From the NCBI RefSeq assembly GCF_028551255.1, contig NZ_CP117029.1, forward strand, positions 1,240,001 to 1,304,000: a DNA stretch of 64,000 nt, written 5' to 3'. The position numbers and the translations under genes were made by a program. This document shows positions 1-9,556 of the stretch, one piece after another; position 1 is the stretch's first letter, and every line of letters begins with the position of its first letter. The stretch is from Vibrio tubiashii. GTDB taxonomy: Bacteria; Pseudomonadota; Gammaproteobacteria; Enterobacterales; Vibrionaceae. The notes under the pieces are model-generated. The model did no database searches. It saw only the letters and a program-made list of their open reading frames with translations, and was not told where the DNA came from.

Positions 1-677
1 AGATAGCTTACGCAGAACTTCAATTAGCCAAACTTCGTTTATCTTTTACTAAATTGAAAGCACCTGTTGATGGGATTATCTCACGCGTTAACGTTGACCA
101 GTTTGAGAATATTCAGGTTGGTCAGCAAGTCGTCAATATCCACAGTGTTGAAAATGTCGAGGTGTTGATTCAACTTCCTGATCAACTCCATGCCAGCCAA
201 CCGACTCAAGAGTCGTTAGAAAACATTGAAGCGGTTGTGCGAGTACCGAGTGGCAATGAATACAATGCGACTATCAAAGAATTTACCACTGAGCCTGATC
301 CGGCGACCGGTACATTTACCGTGACTTTGACACTACCTATGCCTGAAGAAGAGTACATTCTGGATGGTATGGCAGTAGAGGTAACGTCTAAGGGTAAAGA
401 TGTTGGTCTAGAGCTTAAAGGTGGCGTTCAAGTGCCTATTGAAGCCATTTTCAATGGTGATGGCGACTCACTAGATAGACAAAGCAAATATGTTTGGGTG
501 CTCAATGCAGATAACTCTGTCAATAAGCAAAAAGTCGTGACTGGCAAGGCGAGTAAAGACGCCATTCAAATTCTTGATGGGTTAAGTAGTGACCAATCGG
601 TTGTGATAGCAGGTGTTTCTAGATTAAGGGAAGGAATGCAGGTGCAAGTAGTTAAGCAGGAGGCGGGTAATGAGTGA
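1..677 (+). CDS. RND efflux periplasmic adaptor (membrane fusion protein), 5' partial
   Basis: This is the C-terminal part of a membrane fusion protein of a tripartite RND efflux pump, which links the inner-membrane permease to an outer-membrane TolC-type channel. The reading frame is open from base 3 to the window edge, so the gene starts upstream; about 224 residues are visible. The text KAPVDGIISRV is the second half of the lipoyl (barrel-sandwich) domain, followed by a beta-barrel region and a C-terminal membrane-proximal domain. Its stop overlaps the permease start by 8 bp, so the two are translationally coupled. A TTG at position 54 lies inside the lipoyl domain and is not the true start. 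Substrate unknown. Confidence 0.88.
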   Translation, partial: IAYAELQLAKLRLSFTKLKAPVDGIISRVNVDQFENIQVGQQVVNIHSVENVEVLIQLPDQLHASQPTQESLENIEAVVRVPSGNEYNATIKEFTTEPDPATGTFTVTLTLPMPEEEYILDGMAVEVTSKGKDVGLELKGGVQVPIEAIFNGDGDSLDRQSKYVWVLNADNSVNKQKVVTGKASKDAIQILDGLSSDQSVVIAGVSRLREGMQVQVVKQEAGNE

Positions 678-3600
678 ACATAAGAATAACTCGCCGCAAA
701 GCGATGATGATGTAACGGGTATCGCGGCTTACTTTATCCGTAACCGTGTGATCAGTTGGATGATCTCGTTAATCTTCTTGATTGGTGGTGCTGCGGCTTT
801 CTTTGGTTTAGGTCGATTGGAAGACCCTGCATTTACCATCAAAGATGCCATGGTTGTCACTTCCTACCCAGGTGCGACGCCTCAGCAAGTTGAAGAAGAG
901 GTGACTTATCCGATAGAGAAGGCTATCCAGCAGCTAACCTATGTCGATGAAGTCAACTCCATTTCAAGTCGCGGTTTATCGCAAATAACCGTTTCGATGA
1001 AAAACAACTACGGTCCCGATGATTTACCCCAGATTTGGGATGAGTTACGCCGAAAAGTGAACGATCTAAAAGGTCAGCTACCGCCGGGGGTGAATGACCC
1101 ATCGGTGATTGATGACTTTGGTGACGTTTACGGCATCTTGCTAGCGGTAACAGGTGATGGCTACAGCTACAAAGAGCTACTCGATTATGTGGACTATCTA
1201 CGTCGAGAGCTGGAGCTTATCGATGGTGTCAGCAAGGTGTCGGTCTCCGGAGAACAGCAAGAGCAGGTCTTTATCGAGATTTCGATGAAGCGTTTGAGCA
1301 CTCTTGGAATCGCACCGAATACGGTATTTAACTTGTTATCCACTCAGAACGTGGTTTCTGATGCGGGCGCAATTCGAATCGGTGATGAATACATTCGAAT
1401 CCATCCTACAGGTGAGTTCAAAAATGTTGATCAGCTCGGTGATTTAATCATTACTGAGAGTGGTGCGCAGGGACTGATCTACTTGAAAGACGTCGCTGAC
1501 ATTACCCGTGGTTATGTTGAAGTTCCGAGCAATATTGTCACGTTCAATGGTGAACTAGCGCTTAACTTAGGGGTTTCCTTTGCTCAAGGGGTAAACGTTG
1601 TTGAAGTAGGTCAACGCTTTGACCGACGTTTAGCTGAACTTAAGTACCAGCAGCCGGTAGGTGTCGAAATCTCTGAGATCTACAGCCAACCTAAAGAAGT
1701 TGATAAGTCTGTAAGCGGATTTGTCGTCAGCCTAGGTCAAGCGGTCGCGATCGTTATCATCGTACTGCTGTTCTTTATGGGACTAAGATCAGGCCTGTTG
1801 ATTGGTCTTATTTTGTTACTCACCGTTCTGGGTACTTTCATATTTATGAAGTACTTTGCTATCGATTTACAACGTATCTCCCTAGGTGCTCTGGTTATCG
1901 CTTTAGGTATGCTGGTGGATAATGCCATAGTGGTGGTCGAAGGGATATTGATTGGCACGCAGAAAGGGCGGACGCGGATGCAAGCCGCCACAGACATCGT
2001 GACTCAGACCAAGTGGCCGTTGCTCGGTGCGACAGTGATTGCAGTGACCGCATTTGCGCCAATCGGTTTGTCGGAGGACGCGACAGGTGAGTATTGTGGC
2101 ACCTTGTTTAGCGTGCTTCTTATTTCGCTGATGTTGAGCTGGTTTACGGCTATTTCTCTTACTCCATTCTTTGCTGATATTTTCTTCAAAGGTCAGAAAT
2201 TCAAGCAAGATGGAGCAGAAAGCGATCCGTACAATGGAATGATCTTTGTGGTGTACAAAGGCTTCCTTGAGTTCTGTATGAAGCGTGCTTGGTTAACCGT
2301 CGTTGTGCTTATTCTGGGTTTAGCTGCGAGCATTGTTGGCTTTACGCAAGTTAAGCAGTCGTTCTTCCCATCTTCGACTACACCTATCTTCCAAGCAGAC
2401 ATCTGGTTGCCTGAAGGAACCGATATTCGTGCAACAAACACCAAACTGAAAGCTTTGGAGTCTTGGTTATCTGACCAAGAAGGTGTCGAGCACATTACCA
2501 CTACGGCTGGTAAAGGCCTGCAACGTTTTATGCTGACCTATGCGCCAGAGAAGAGCTATGCAGCGTATGGTGAAATCACGACTAGGGTGGCTGATTACGA
2601 ACAACTTGCTAGCTTAATGACAAACTTTAGGCTCCATTTGGAGGACAAGTTCCCTGAAATTAACTACAAGCTTAAACAGATTGAACTTGGCCCAGGTGGT
2701 GGTGCGAAAATCGAAGCTCGTATTATTGGCTCAGATCCAACGGTACTGCGTGGAATAGCTAAGCAAGTTGAAGACATCATGCACGCGGATCCAGGCGCAA
2801 CTAACATTCGTCACGATTGGCGTGAACGTACGAAAGTGCTTGAGCCGCAGTTTAACGAAAGCCAAGCTCGTCGTTACGGTATCAGTAAGTCTGATGTGGA
2901 TGAGTTTCTTGCGATGTCATTCTCTGGCAAGTCGATTGGTGTTTACCGAGATGGTACGACCTTGATGCCGATAGTGGCACGCTTACCAGAAGATGAACGT
3001 GTCGACATTCGAAATATCGAAGGTATGAAGATATGGAGTCCTGCACTTAGCGAGTACATCCCGCTGCAACAAGTCACTATGGGCTACGATATTCGTTGGG
3101 AAGACCCAATCATTGTGCGTAAGAACCGTAAGCGTATGCTAACAGTTTTTGCGGATCCTGATTTGCTAGGTGAAGAGACTGCCGCGACACTTCAAGCTCG
3201 TCTAATGCCGCAAATTGAAGCGATTGAGCTGCCACCGGGCTATTCATTAGAGTGGGGTGGTGAGTATGAGTCTTCGGGTGATGCCCAAGAGTCACTCTTT
3301 ACTACCATGCCGATGGGTTACCTGTTTATGTTCTTAGTTACCGTGTTCTTGTTTAACTCGGTGAAAGAGCCATTGATCGTCTGGTTAACAGTACCACTAG
3401 CAATTATTGGTGTGACAACGGGCCTACTGGCATTGAATACCCCATTTGGCTTTATGGCCTTGCTCGGTTTCTTGAGCTTGTCCGGTATGCTACTTAAGAA
3501 CGGGATTGTTTTGTTGGATCAGATCGAGATTGAAATGCACTCGGGTAAAGACCCATATGTGGCAGTCGTTGACGCAGCATTAAGTCGTGTTCGTCCTGTT

Positions 3601-3771
3601 TGTATGGCGGCGATTACGACGATCTTGGGTATGATTCCTTTGCTTCCAGACATCTTCTTCAAGCCAATGGCGGTAACCATCATGTTTGGTTTAGGTTTTG
3701 CGACAGTACTGACACTTATTGTCGTACCAGTGTTGTATCGTCTGTTCCACAAAGTAAAAGTGCCTAACTAA
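670..3771 (+). CDS. RND efflux transporter permease (AcrB/MexF-like superfamily)
   Basis: A 1033-residue inner-membrane proton/drug antiporter of the hydrophobe/amphiphile efflux RND family. It has an N-terminal membrane helix, a first periplasmic loop containing PGATPQQVEEEV, a central membrane bundle with GMLVDNAIVVVEG (the acidic proton-relay helix TM4) near residue 415, a second periplasmic loop, and a C-terminal bundle with LSGMLLKNGIVLLDQIEIE. Full length for the family. It overlaps the adaptor gene by 8 bp and is followed by a good terminator, so the operon ends here; no outer-membrane factor gene is visible, implying use of a shared TolC. The particular Vibrio pump (Vex/Vme series) cannot be fixed from this alone. 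Confidence 0.93.
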   Translation: MSEHKNNSPQSDDDVTGIAAYFIRNRVISWMISLIFLIGGAAAFFGLGRLEDPAFTIKDAMVVTSYPGATPQQVEEEVTYPIEKAIQQLTYVDEVNSISSRGLSQITVSMKNNYGPDDLPQIWDELRRKVNDLKGQLPPGVNDPSVIDDFGDVYGILLAVTGDGYSYKELLDYVDYLRRELELIDGVSKVSVSGEQQEQVFIEISMKRLSTLGIAPNTVFNLLSTQNVVSDAGAIRIGDEYIRIHPTGEFKNVDQLGDLIITESGAQGLIYLKDVADITRGYVEVPSNIVTFNGELALNLGVSFAQGVNVVEVGQRFDRRLAELKYQQPVGVEISEIYSQPKEVDKSVSGFVVSLGQAVAIVIIVLLFFMGLRSGLLIGLILLLTVLGTFIFMKYFAIDLQRISLGALVIALGMLVDNAIVVVEGILIGTQKGRTRMQAATDIVTQTKWPLLGATVIAVTAFAPIGLSEDATGEYCGTLFSVLLISLMLSWFTAISLTPFFADIFFKGQKFKQDGAESDPYNGMIFVVYKGFLEFCMKRAWLTVVVLILGLAASIVGFTQVKQSFFPSSTTPIFQADIWLPEGTDIRATNTKLKALESWLSDQEGVEHITTTAGKGLQRFMLTYAPEKSYAAYGEITTRVADYEQLASLMTNFRLHLEDKFPEINYKLKQIELGPGGGAKIEARIIGSDPTVLRGIAKQVEDIMHADPGATNIRHDWRERTKVLEPQFNESQARRYGISKSDVDEFLAMSFSGKSIGVYRDGTTLMPIVARLPEDERVDIRNIEGMKIWSPALSEYIPLQQVTMGYDIRWEDPIIVRKNRKRMLTVFADPDLLGEETAATLQARLMPQIEAIELPPGYSLEWGGEYESSGDAQESLFTTMPMGYLFMFLVTVFLFNSVKEPLIVWLTVPLAIIGVTTGLLALNTPFGFMALLGFLSLSGMLLKNGIVLLDQIEIEMHSGKDPYVAVVDAALSRVRPVCMAAITTILGMIPLLPDIFFKPMAVTIMFGLGFATVLTLIVVPVLYRLFHKVKVPN

Positions 3772-3785
3772 ACTATATAGAAGTA

Positions 3786-3818
3786 AGCGCCCCTGACTTT
3801 GTCGGGGGCGTTTGTTTT
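3786..3818 (+). terminator. Rho-independent terminator of the RND operon
   Basis: Stem CGCCCCTGAC / GTCGGGGGCG (one offset) with a TTT loop, followed by a T-rich tract, just after the permease stop. Because it lies upstream of position 3835 it also argues that tag starts at 3835, not further upstream. Confidence 0.85.
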
Positions 3819-3834
3819 TTTAAGGAGAGAATCA

Positions 3835-4401
3835 ATGAGCAAGGATACAACTTGTGCTTGGGCGATGAATCATGAACTTGAGCGCGAATACCACGATGCT
3901 GAGTGGGGCGTGCCTGTTTATGATGACAAAGTACTGTTTGAGTTCATAACTTTAGAAGGGGCTCAGGCAGGGCTGAGTTGGATTACGATTCTAAAGAAAC
4001 GTGAGGGTTACCGAGCCGCATTTGAAGGCTATGACTTGTCTCGTCTGTCGCAGTATGATGAAAGTCAGGTCGAGCGAATTATCGAAAACTATGATGTCGT
4101 CAAACACCGAGGCAAGATTACCTCTGTATTTGGAAATGCACGTGCGGCTTTGGCACTGATTGAAGAATATGGCAGCTTATCGAAAGCTTTGTGGCAGTTT
4201 GTTGATGGTAAACCGATCGTAAATAACTGGACGCAAATGAGTGATGTGCCTGCTTCGACAGAGCAATCGAAGGCAATGAGCAAGTTTCTCAAAAAGAAAG
4301 GCTTTAAGTTTGTGGGCGAAACGATCTGCTACGCCTTTATGCAAGCGGTCGGTATGGTTGATGATCACCTAGTTGACTGCCCAAAGAAAGGGGCTAAATA
4401 A
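3835..4401 (+). CDS. tag: DNA-3-methyladenine glycosylase I
   Basis: Base-excision repair enzyme that removes 3-methyladenine from alkylated DNA. The 188-residue product starts CAWAMNHELEREYHDAEWG and contains EGAQAGLSWITILKKREGYR, both hallmarks of the Tag family (helix-hairpin-helix superfamily). The C-terminal DDHLVDCPKK supplies the histidine and cysteine that, with the N-terminal Cys and His, bind structural zinc in this family. I chose the ATG at 3835 because AAGGAGA sits 7 bases before it and the upstream in-frame codons lie inside a terminator. Transcribed alone; convergent with the lipase operon. Confidence 0.94.
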   Translation: MSKDTTCAWAMNHELEREYHDAEWGVPVYDDKVLFEFITLEGAQAGLSWITILKKREGYRAAFEGYDLSRLSQYDESQVERIIENYDVVKHRGKITSVFGNARAALALIEEYGSLSKALWQFVDGKPIVNNWTQMSDVPASTEQSKAMSKFLKKKGFKFVGETICYAFMQAVGMVDDHLVDCPKKGAK

Positions 4402-4404
4402 CAT

Positions 4405-4428
4405 TAGGCAGCACACTTTGTGCTGCCA
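4405..4428. terminator. Hairpin between convergent tag and lipase-foldase genes
   Basis: Perfect stem GGCAGCAC / GTGCTGCC with a short ACTTT-type loop between two convergent genes. There is no strong T tract on either strand, so the terminator call is by position and stem only. Confidence 0.5.
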
Positions 4429-4438
4429 ACATGTTTGG

Positions 4439-5293
4439 CTAACGACTTTGGTCATGAATCCTCTCAAGTGCTTGGACACGTCGCAGCTGTGTTGAATCGA
4501 AGCTATTTTCTCTAAGCTGTGCAATCTGTAGCTTTTTATCTTGCTCGGATAGAGAGTCAGATGTAAGTAGCTCATCTCTGCTTTCTAAGTAGGAATCCAA
4601 TGTTGCTTGAAAATTCTCACGTTGCTGATCGAGTTCCGCCAATCGCTTAGCCCCATCTTCGCCAACTAACTCGATTCTTGCGATATATTTGTCTTGGTCA
4701 TCAAGCTTTGAGACAGAGTCCAATTCTACAACCAGCAGATTGTTTTTTTCTGCTGCCTGAATGTAGTTAGGCATGTCATTGAGTTGGCCTTCTAGTAAGC
4801 TCTTTTTTTGCTCGGCATCCAAATCATTTTCAGTGATTCTCGCTTTGTTAATCGCCAATTGGCGCAACAGATTCTCTTCTTCAAATAGCAGCTTTATTTC
4901 TTGCTCAGAGAAGTAGCGAGACTGTAATGCTAAGATCTGCGCGTGAAGTTGTTCGAGGTCTAGAGCAATAAGTTGGGTCGCTTGCAAAGGCTCAAGCTCC
5001 GCTAATGCTTCTTTGTACTCCAAATAAGTAGCAAACAACACTTCCTCGTTACTCAACTTGCTCTCTGTTGAAGCACGGTCATTCACTTTCTTTTTAATCT
5101 CATCAAGACTTTGTTCGCCTAAGCTGCTGAGTGAAAAGTCAAAAAAGTGTTTGGGGGTAGTTGTGTCAACGTCTACATCAGCTTGAGAAAGGATCGGGGC
5201 TGGAGTTTCTGGTTGCCTCTCGGACAAATATAAGACCGCTCCGAATCCAATTGAAGTGATGACAGAAATGGTGATTAGAACGGTCTTTTTCAT
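4439..5293 (-). CDS. Lipase-specific foldase (lipase secretion chaperone)
   Basis: A 284-residue inner-membrane-anchored steric chaperone that folds the secreted lipase in the periplasm before export by type II secretion. A single N-terminal helix (VLITISVITSIGFGAVLYL) is followed by a long, charged, mostly helical domain with many Glu/Gln/Leu, as expected for Lif proteins. The family signature RxxFDY(F/C)L(S/T)A is present in a variant form, KHFFDFSLSS, with Lys for the Arg and Phe for the Tyr. It lies 10 bp downstream of the lipase gene in the same operon, the standard arrangement. Often named lipB or lif. Confidence 0.88.
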   Translation of the reverse strand: MKKTVLITISVITSIGFGAVLYLSERQPETPAPILSQADVDVDTTTPKHFFDFSLSSLGEQSLDEIKKKVNDRASTESKLSNEEVLFATYLEYKEALAELEPLQATQLIALDLEQLHAQILALQSRYFSEQEIKLLFEEENLLRQLAINKARITENDLDAEQKKSLLEGQLNDMPNYIQAAEKNNLLVVELDSVSKLDDQDKYIARIELVGEDGAKRLAELDQQRENFQATLDSYLESRDELLTSDSLSEQDKKLQIAQLRENSFDSTQLRRVQALERIHDQSR

Positions 5294-5303
5294 TGATTTA
5301 CCC

Positions 5304-6239
5304 TTACAGTCCTTGTTGTTTGAGGCGATTTGCGTGTTGTCGATAGAGTGTGACGGGATCAGTTTCGAATAGGTGGTGAATGCCCAAGAGCCCGTTTATT
5401 TCATCCAGATGATTCATTTTGTAGTCGTCACGAATCACTTTGCCTAGGTGAGTACTGCATGCACCAACAAGTCCGTCATTGGGTTCGTCGAATGCCCAGC
5501 CGAGTATCACCATCGCTCCATCAGTTGGATCCAAAAGGTTGGTAAAAGTGGAAGATCCTGTCCATGAGTAGTAATAGACGCCATTGCTGGCGAGAAGATC
5601 CCCATTGCCACATGCAGTAGTAGGAATGCCATATGGATGATGCTGATTGAATGCCAGAGAGCCTTCAGTCGTCAGTGCCTCCAAAGAGGCCAAAGGATCT
5701 TGCTCAAGATCTGTACCTCCTGACAGGAGATTGATAAGAGTGGTTAAACCCCCAGCAAGTTTTACCGCTAATCCTTCTAAGCCAGAACCCTCAGGGACAG
5801 TTCCTCTTACCAGATCGGCGACTTTTGAGCCTTTGTTTACACCACCAATACTAGTGACAGAGGCGACAAGGTCCGGTCTCACGGATGCAACGTACCGAGC
5901 CGTTGGTCCACCATGACTATGGCCTATGAGGTTGACTTTAGTCGCCCCAGTAGCGGCGAGCAGTGTTTCTACTTGTTTGAGAAGTTGCTCGCCTCTGACC
6001 TCAGTACTGTTAGAGGCAGATACCTGAGCAACGTAGACAGTCGCGCCGTCTCGGGTTAGCGAGTGCGGTATTCCGTAGAAATAGTCGACACCAGCGAGAG
6101 TATCAAAGCCGAAGAGTCCGTGGACGAGGACAATGGGATGTTGAGTTTGTGTATAACCACCTGCGTGGGCAAGGTTGGTGAGTGTCGGTTGTCCAATTGC
6201 GAGTGCGCAAGTCAGGACAAGTGAGTAGATCAGTTTCAA
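5304..6239 (-). CDS. lipA: Secreted triacylglycerol lipase (family I, Vibrio/Pseudomonas type)
   Basis: A 311-residue extracellular lipase hydrolysing triacylglycerols. An N-terminal signal peptide ends near NLAHA, then HPIVLVHGLFGF gives the oxyanion-hole HG, and GHSHGG carries the nucleophilic serine. Downstream, NDGLVGACSTHLG contains the likely catalytic Asp and one disulfide cysteine (the other in TACGNGDLL), and KMNHLDEINGLLG the catalytic His. Its foldase follows 10 bp downstream. The gene is preceded by an AT-rich leader (6240-6468), where I see no clear operator. Confidence 0.94.
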   Translation of the reverse strand: MKLIYSLVLTCALAIGQPTLTNLAHAGGYTQTQHPIVLVHGLFGFDTLAGVDYFYGIPHSLTRDGATVYVAQVSASNSTEVRGEQLLKQVETLLAATGATKVNLIGHSHGGPTARYVASVRPDLVASVTSIGGVNKGSKVADLVRGTVPEGSGLEGLAVKLAGGLTTLINLLSGGTDLEQDPLASLEALTTEGSLAFNQHHPYGIPTTACGNGDLLASNGVYYYSWTGSSTFTNLLDPTDGAMVILGWAFDEPNDGLVGACSTHLGKVIRDDYKMNHLDEINGLLGIHHLFETDPVTLYRQHANRLKQQGL

Positions 6240-6423
6240 TGTTAGCTCCTTCTGGTATGACCTCTGATGAGATATTTAAACGTAGAAGAAAAATTGAGCT
6301 ATACGAAATATGAATAGTTAAAGAAAGATTAAAACGTGATGTTGAATTAAAAACCAACAGCTTTAATTAACGAAAGGTTTAAGCAAGTCATTTTGATTTA
6401 AATATTAATAAAATCAATACATT

Positions 6424-6444
6424 AAAAAGCCTCGCGAGCGAGGC
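6424..6444 (-). terminator. Terminator downstream of metC
   Basis: Stem AGCCTCGC / GCGAGGCT, read on the minus strand and followed by TTTTT. It lies 25 bp after the metC stop. Confidence 0.8.
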
Positions 6445-6468
6445 TAAATAATCAATGGTTTGAAGGTA

Positions 6469-7674
6469 CTAGGCGGTCGCTTCTTTTTCGAGAACCAGAG
6501 CGTTGTATCGTTCTAGCCCTGCTTCTAAATCAGCGATCAGGTCATCGACGTCTTCAAGTCCAATATGGACACGAATCAGGGTTCCCTCAAAGTTAGGGTT
6601 AGCAACGGTACGCAGACTATTGAAGCTCTTCGGTTCATTGGCAAGAATTAGACTTTCAAAGCCACCCCAAGAATACCCCATACTAAAATGCTTCATTCCA
6701 TCTAAAAGGGCAGTCGTTGCTCTTGGGTAACTGGTTTTTAACACAAATGAAAATAGGCCATTTCCACCGGTAAAATCACGTGTGAAAAACTCGTGACCAG
6801 GACAAGTTTCAAGAGCAGGGTGGCGAACATGATCGACTTCTGGTCTGTTTTGAAGCCACTGCGCCACTTTCAAGCTGTTTTCCGCGTGTTGACGCAAGCG
6901 TACATCCAAAGTGCGAATTCCGCGTAAGCCTAAGTAGGCATCGTCAGGAGACACGCACTGACCCATCAGGTAGCTTTGTTCACGTAACTGATCCCAATAT
7001 TGCTCGCTGGCTACCGCAGTGCCAAGCATCACATCTGAGTGTCCGACAATGTATTTGGTTGCCGCTTGAATTGAAATATCAACACCATGCTCAAATGGAG
7101 AGAAATTCACCCCAGCCGCCCAAGTATTATCGAGCATAACGATGATGTCGTGTTGATGTGCAATGCTAGACAGAGTAGGTACGTCTTGTACTTCCATGGT
7201 GATAGAGCCCGGAGACTCAAGGAAGAGAACTTTTGTGTTTGGTTTGATGAGTTCTTTGATCCCATCCCCAATTGTTGGTTCGTAGTAAGTGGTTTCTACG
7301 CCCATTTTCTTGAGGATTTTATCGCAGAAGTCGCGCGTGGGTTCATAACAGGTATCGACCATCAGAATATGATCGCCTGTTTCAACAAAAGACAAAATAG
7401 CATTAGAGATAGCGGCGGTGCCACATGGGTAAAGGGCGCAACCTGCACCCCCTTCGATCTCTGTCATTGCATCTTGGAACGCAAAGTGAGTCGTGGTGCC
7501 ACGGCGACCATAAAACAGAGTTTTGTTTGCTCGGTTCACCGTTGCGTGATGCTTTTCTGCAACGGTGTTAAAAACGACGGTTGAGGCTCTTTGAACGGAA
7601 GGGTTAACCACACCGTTAGTCCACTTTTTATCGCGACCAGCGGTAACGAACTTGGTCTGCTTACTTTCTGACAT
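6469..7674 (-). CDS. metC: Cystathionine beta-lyase
   Basis: A PLP-dependent enzyme of the Cys/Met metabolism family that cleaves cystathionine to homocysteine, pyruvate and ammonia in methionine synthesis. The 401-residue length matches the MetC family. The PLP lysine sits in [18 protein letters not shown], and NGLFSFVLK and [11 protein letters not shown] are typical of MetC rather than MetB. No MetJ-type box (AGACGTCT repeats) was seen in the 62 bp upstream. The cardiolipin synthase gene ends just upstream on the same strand, so cotranscription is possible. Family assignment is secure; MetC over other lyases is likely. Confidence 0.9.
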   Translation of the reverse strand: MSESKQTKFVTAGRDKKWTNGVVNPSVQRASTVVFNTVAEKHHATVNRANKTLFYGRRGTTTHFAFQDAMTEIEGGAGCALYPCGTAAISNAILSFVETGDHILMVDTCYEPTRDFCDKILKKMGVETTYYEPTIGDGIKELIKPNTKVLFLESPGSITMEVQDVPTLSSIAHQHDIIVMLDNTWAAGVNFSPFEHGVDISIQAATKYIVGHSDVMLGTAVASEQYWDQLREQSYLMGQCVSPDDAYLGLRGIRTLDVRLRQHAENSLKVAQWLQNRPEVDHVRHPALETCPGHEFFTRDFTGGNGLFSFVLKTSYPRATTALLDGMKHFSMGYSWGGFESLILANEPKSFNSLRTVANPNFEGTLIRVHIGLEDVDDLIADLEAGLERYNALVLEKEATA

Positions 7675-7736
7675 CGGAAGTCCTTATCGAATACTTTACC
7701 TTATTTAAACCACGGCAAAGCATGAATAGCAAGGGA

Positions 7737-9191
7737 TTAAAGCAGAGGATTAAACAGATAAAATACACGCTCTAAAAAGCGAGAGAATAGCGTTCGCTTT
7801 TTCCATTCTTCGATATCAACGATATGTGAATCTTCCATATAACTTTGCTGGAGCCAGAACATCTCTTTTGTGAAAGCAAGATCATCAATGGCTAAAGTGA
7901 GTTCGAAATTGAGCCATAAGCTTCTCATATCCATATTTACTGTCCCAACGAGGCAAAATTCCTCATCAATGACAACCGATTTTGTATGGAGTAATCCACC
8001 GTAAAACTCGTAGATCTTGACACCTGCGCTTAGCAGCTCGCTATAAAATGCGCGTGACGCCCATTGAACCATTAACGAGTCATTTTTGTGTGGAATGATA
8101 AGTTCTACATTAATTCCACGCTGGGCTGTCATCTTAAGAGTCTCAAGTAAGTCAGAGCTCGGGACAAAATAAGGGGTCGTGATTCGAACCGAGTGGTTAG
8201 CCTGATTAATCGCAAGCGTTAAAACTTGAGAAATCAAATGTTCCGGCATACCAGGACCTGAAGGGACTACTTGCACGGGATGTTGCGGCTCGTCAGGGTT
8301 AATACGGCATTCTGGAATAGAAGGGAAGGCACGTGAACCCGTTTCAACTTCCCAGTCCCAGCAATGAATAGCGGAAAGGACATTAACAGTAGGGCCAGTA
8401 ACGCGAATCATTATATCGATCCACTGTCCAACACCAGAATCTTGCTTAAAGTAGGCGGGATCGACGAGGTTCATTGAACCTGTGTAGGCGACTTTTTCAT
8501 CTATAACGATAATTTTTCTATGTTGACGCAGATCTAAGCGTCGCAGGAAGATACGCCATGGGCTGACTTCTAGTGCCTGAACGACCTCTACCCCCGCACT
8601 GCGCATCATTTTCAACCATTCGCTGCGAAAGAAGCGTGGGCTGCCTGCGGAATCCAGTAGCAATTTAACATTTACGCCACGTTTTGCGGCACGAATCAGA
8701 GTGGAAGCCACCGAATCGGCCAATCCACCTGGATGCCAAATGTAGAAAACCATGCGAATACTGGTTTGCGCATTTTCTATATCTTCGATGATTGAGCGCA
8801 GAATATCGTCGGGCGAGCTTTGTAAAGAAAGGGAGTTACCTGACAGAGCGGGTAGGCCTAGGCGGTTGTTACAAAGCTCATCAATTCGATAAATATGACG
8901 ACCAAAGCTCTCTGGGGAGTGAGCATGACAGTCGTTAAGGTTCGAGAACCAGTCAGCGAAAGGAGAGAGCATCTCCTTCGCACGTTCTGCTCTTTTCCGA
9001 CCAAGGTTGAGTTCACCAAATAGGAAATAGCAGGCAACGCCGAGAATAGGGATGATATAAATGATCATCAGCCAAGCCAGCGAAACACTCACTGCACGAC
9101 GCTTTAGCACCACTCGAATTGTCACACCGGCAACCAGAATCCAGTAAAAGACAATCCCAGCAAGTGTAAGAAAGTGATAAAACTTTTCCAT
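7737..9191 (-). CDS. cls: Cardiolipin synthase (ClsA-type)
   Basis: A 484-residue phospholipase-D-superfamily enzyme that joins two phosphatidylglycerol molecules into cardiolipin. Two N-terminal membrane helices (residues about 5-25 and 35-58) are followed by two catalytic HKD motifs: HRKIIVIDEKVAYTGSMN near residue 225 and HTKSVVIDEEFCLVGTVN near 400. Length and the paired N-terminal helices match ClsA rather than the shorter ClsB/ClsC. The start at 9191 gives the expected hydrophobic N terminus. Divergent from the NSS transporter across a 365 bp intergenic region. Confidence 0.93.
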   Translation of the reverse strand: MEKFYHFLTLAGIVFYWILVAGVTIRVVLKRRAVSVSLAWLMIIYIIPILGVACYFLFGELNLGRKRAERAKEMLSPFADWFSNLNDCHAHSPESFGRHIYRIDELCNNRLGLPALSGNSLSLQSSPDDILRSIIEDIENAQTSIRMVFYIWHPGGLADSVASTLIRAAKRGVNVKLLLDSAGSPRFFRSEWLKMMRSAGVEVVQALEVSPWRIFLRRLDLRQHRKIIVIDEKVAYTGSMNLVDPAYFKQDSGVGQWIDIMIRVTGPTVNVLSAIHCWDWEVETGSRAFPSIPECRINPDEPQHPVQVVPSGPGMPEHLISQVLTLAINQANHSVRITTPYFVPSSDLLETLKMTAQRGINVELIIPHKNDSLMVQWASRAFYSELLSAGVKIYEFYGGLLHTKSVVIDEEFCLVGTVNMDMRSLWLNFELTLAIDDLAFTKEMFWLQQSYMEDSHIVDIEEWKKRTLFSRFLERVFYLFNPLL

Positions 9192-9556
9192 TCAGTAACC
9201 TAGGTAATCCAATGCTATCCAATATTAGAACTCTGGACGAAGGACGACAAGCGACAAATTTTCAAAGAATGTAACGAACAGGAAGTAGAAAGAAAAAGAA
9301 TGATTCTGTTATGAGAATGTAAAATCTGGTGTATAGTAGATGTTAAAGGCTAAAAAAGCAGCATTTAAACATATTAATTACATTTGTGGTGGAAAAATAC
9401 ACTAATTGGGCTTCCAATTTTAATCTTAAACTGCTTTACTTGCCATAACGTTAGCGTCACTGATAATTTTATTAAGTGTAAAAATAATTATACACCACTT
9501 TTTAAGACGCCTAACAGAAGCAAACACAACTTAGAAAACGATTTAATGGAGTAACC
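9192..9556. other. Divergent intergenic region, cls / NSS transporter
   Basis: This 365 bp AT-rich stretch must hold both promoters. I see no coding potential. The one clear element is an 18 bp TyrR-box-like inverted repeat at 9477-9494, listed separately. The remainder shows only A/T runs. Confidence 0.6.
9477..9494. promoter_or_regulatory. TyrR-box-like operator upstream of the NSS transporter
   Basis: The sequence TGTAAA AATAAT TATACA differs at one position from the TyrR consensus TGTAAA-N6-TTTACA as I remember it, and keeps the invariant G and C. It is 63 bp upstream of the transporter start. Seen directly: the inverted repeat. Inferred: TyrR binding. Confidence 0.45.

Noticed and set aside
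5647..5916. 89-codon frame antisense to the lipase gene
   Set aside because: No start signal, inside lipA.
7087..7584. 165-codon frame antisense to metC
   Set aside because: Lies wholly inside metC on the other strand, has no ribosome site and no recognisable protein features.
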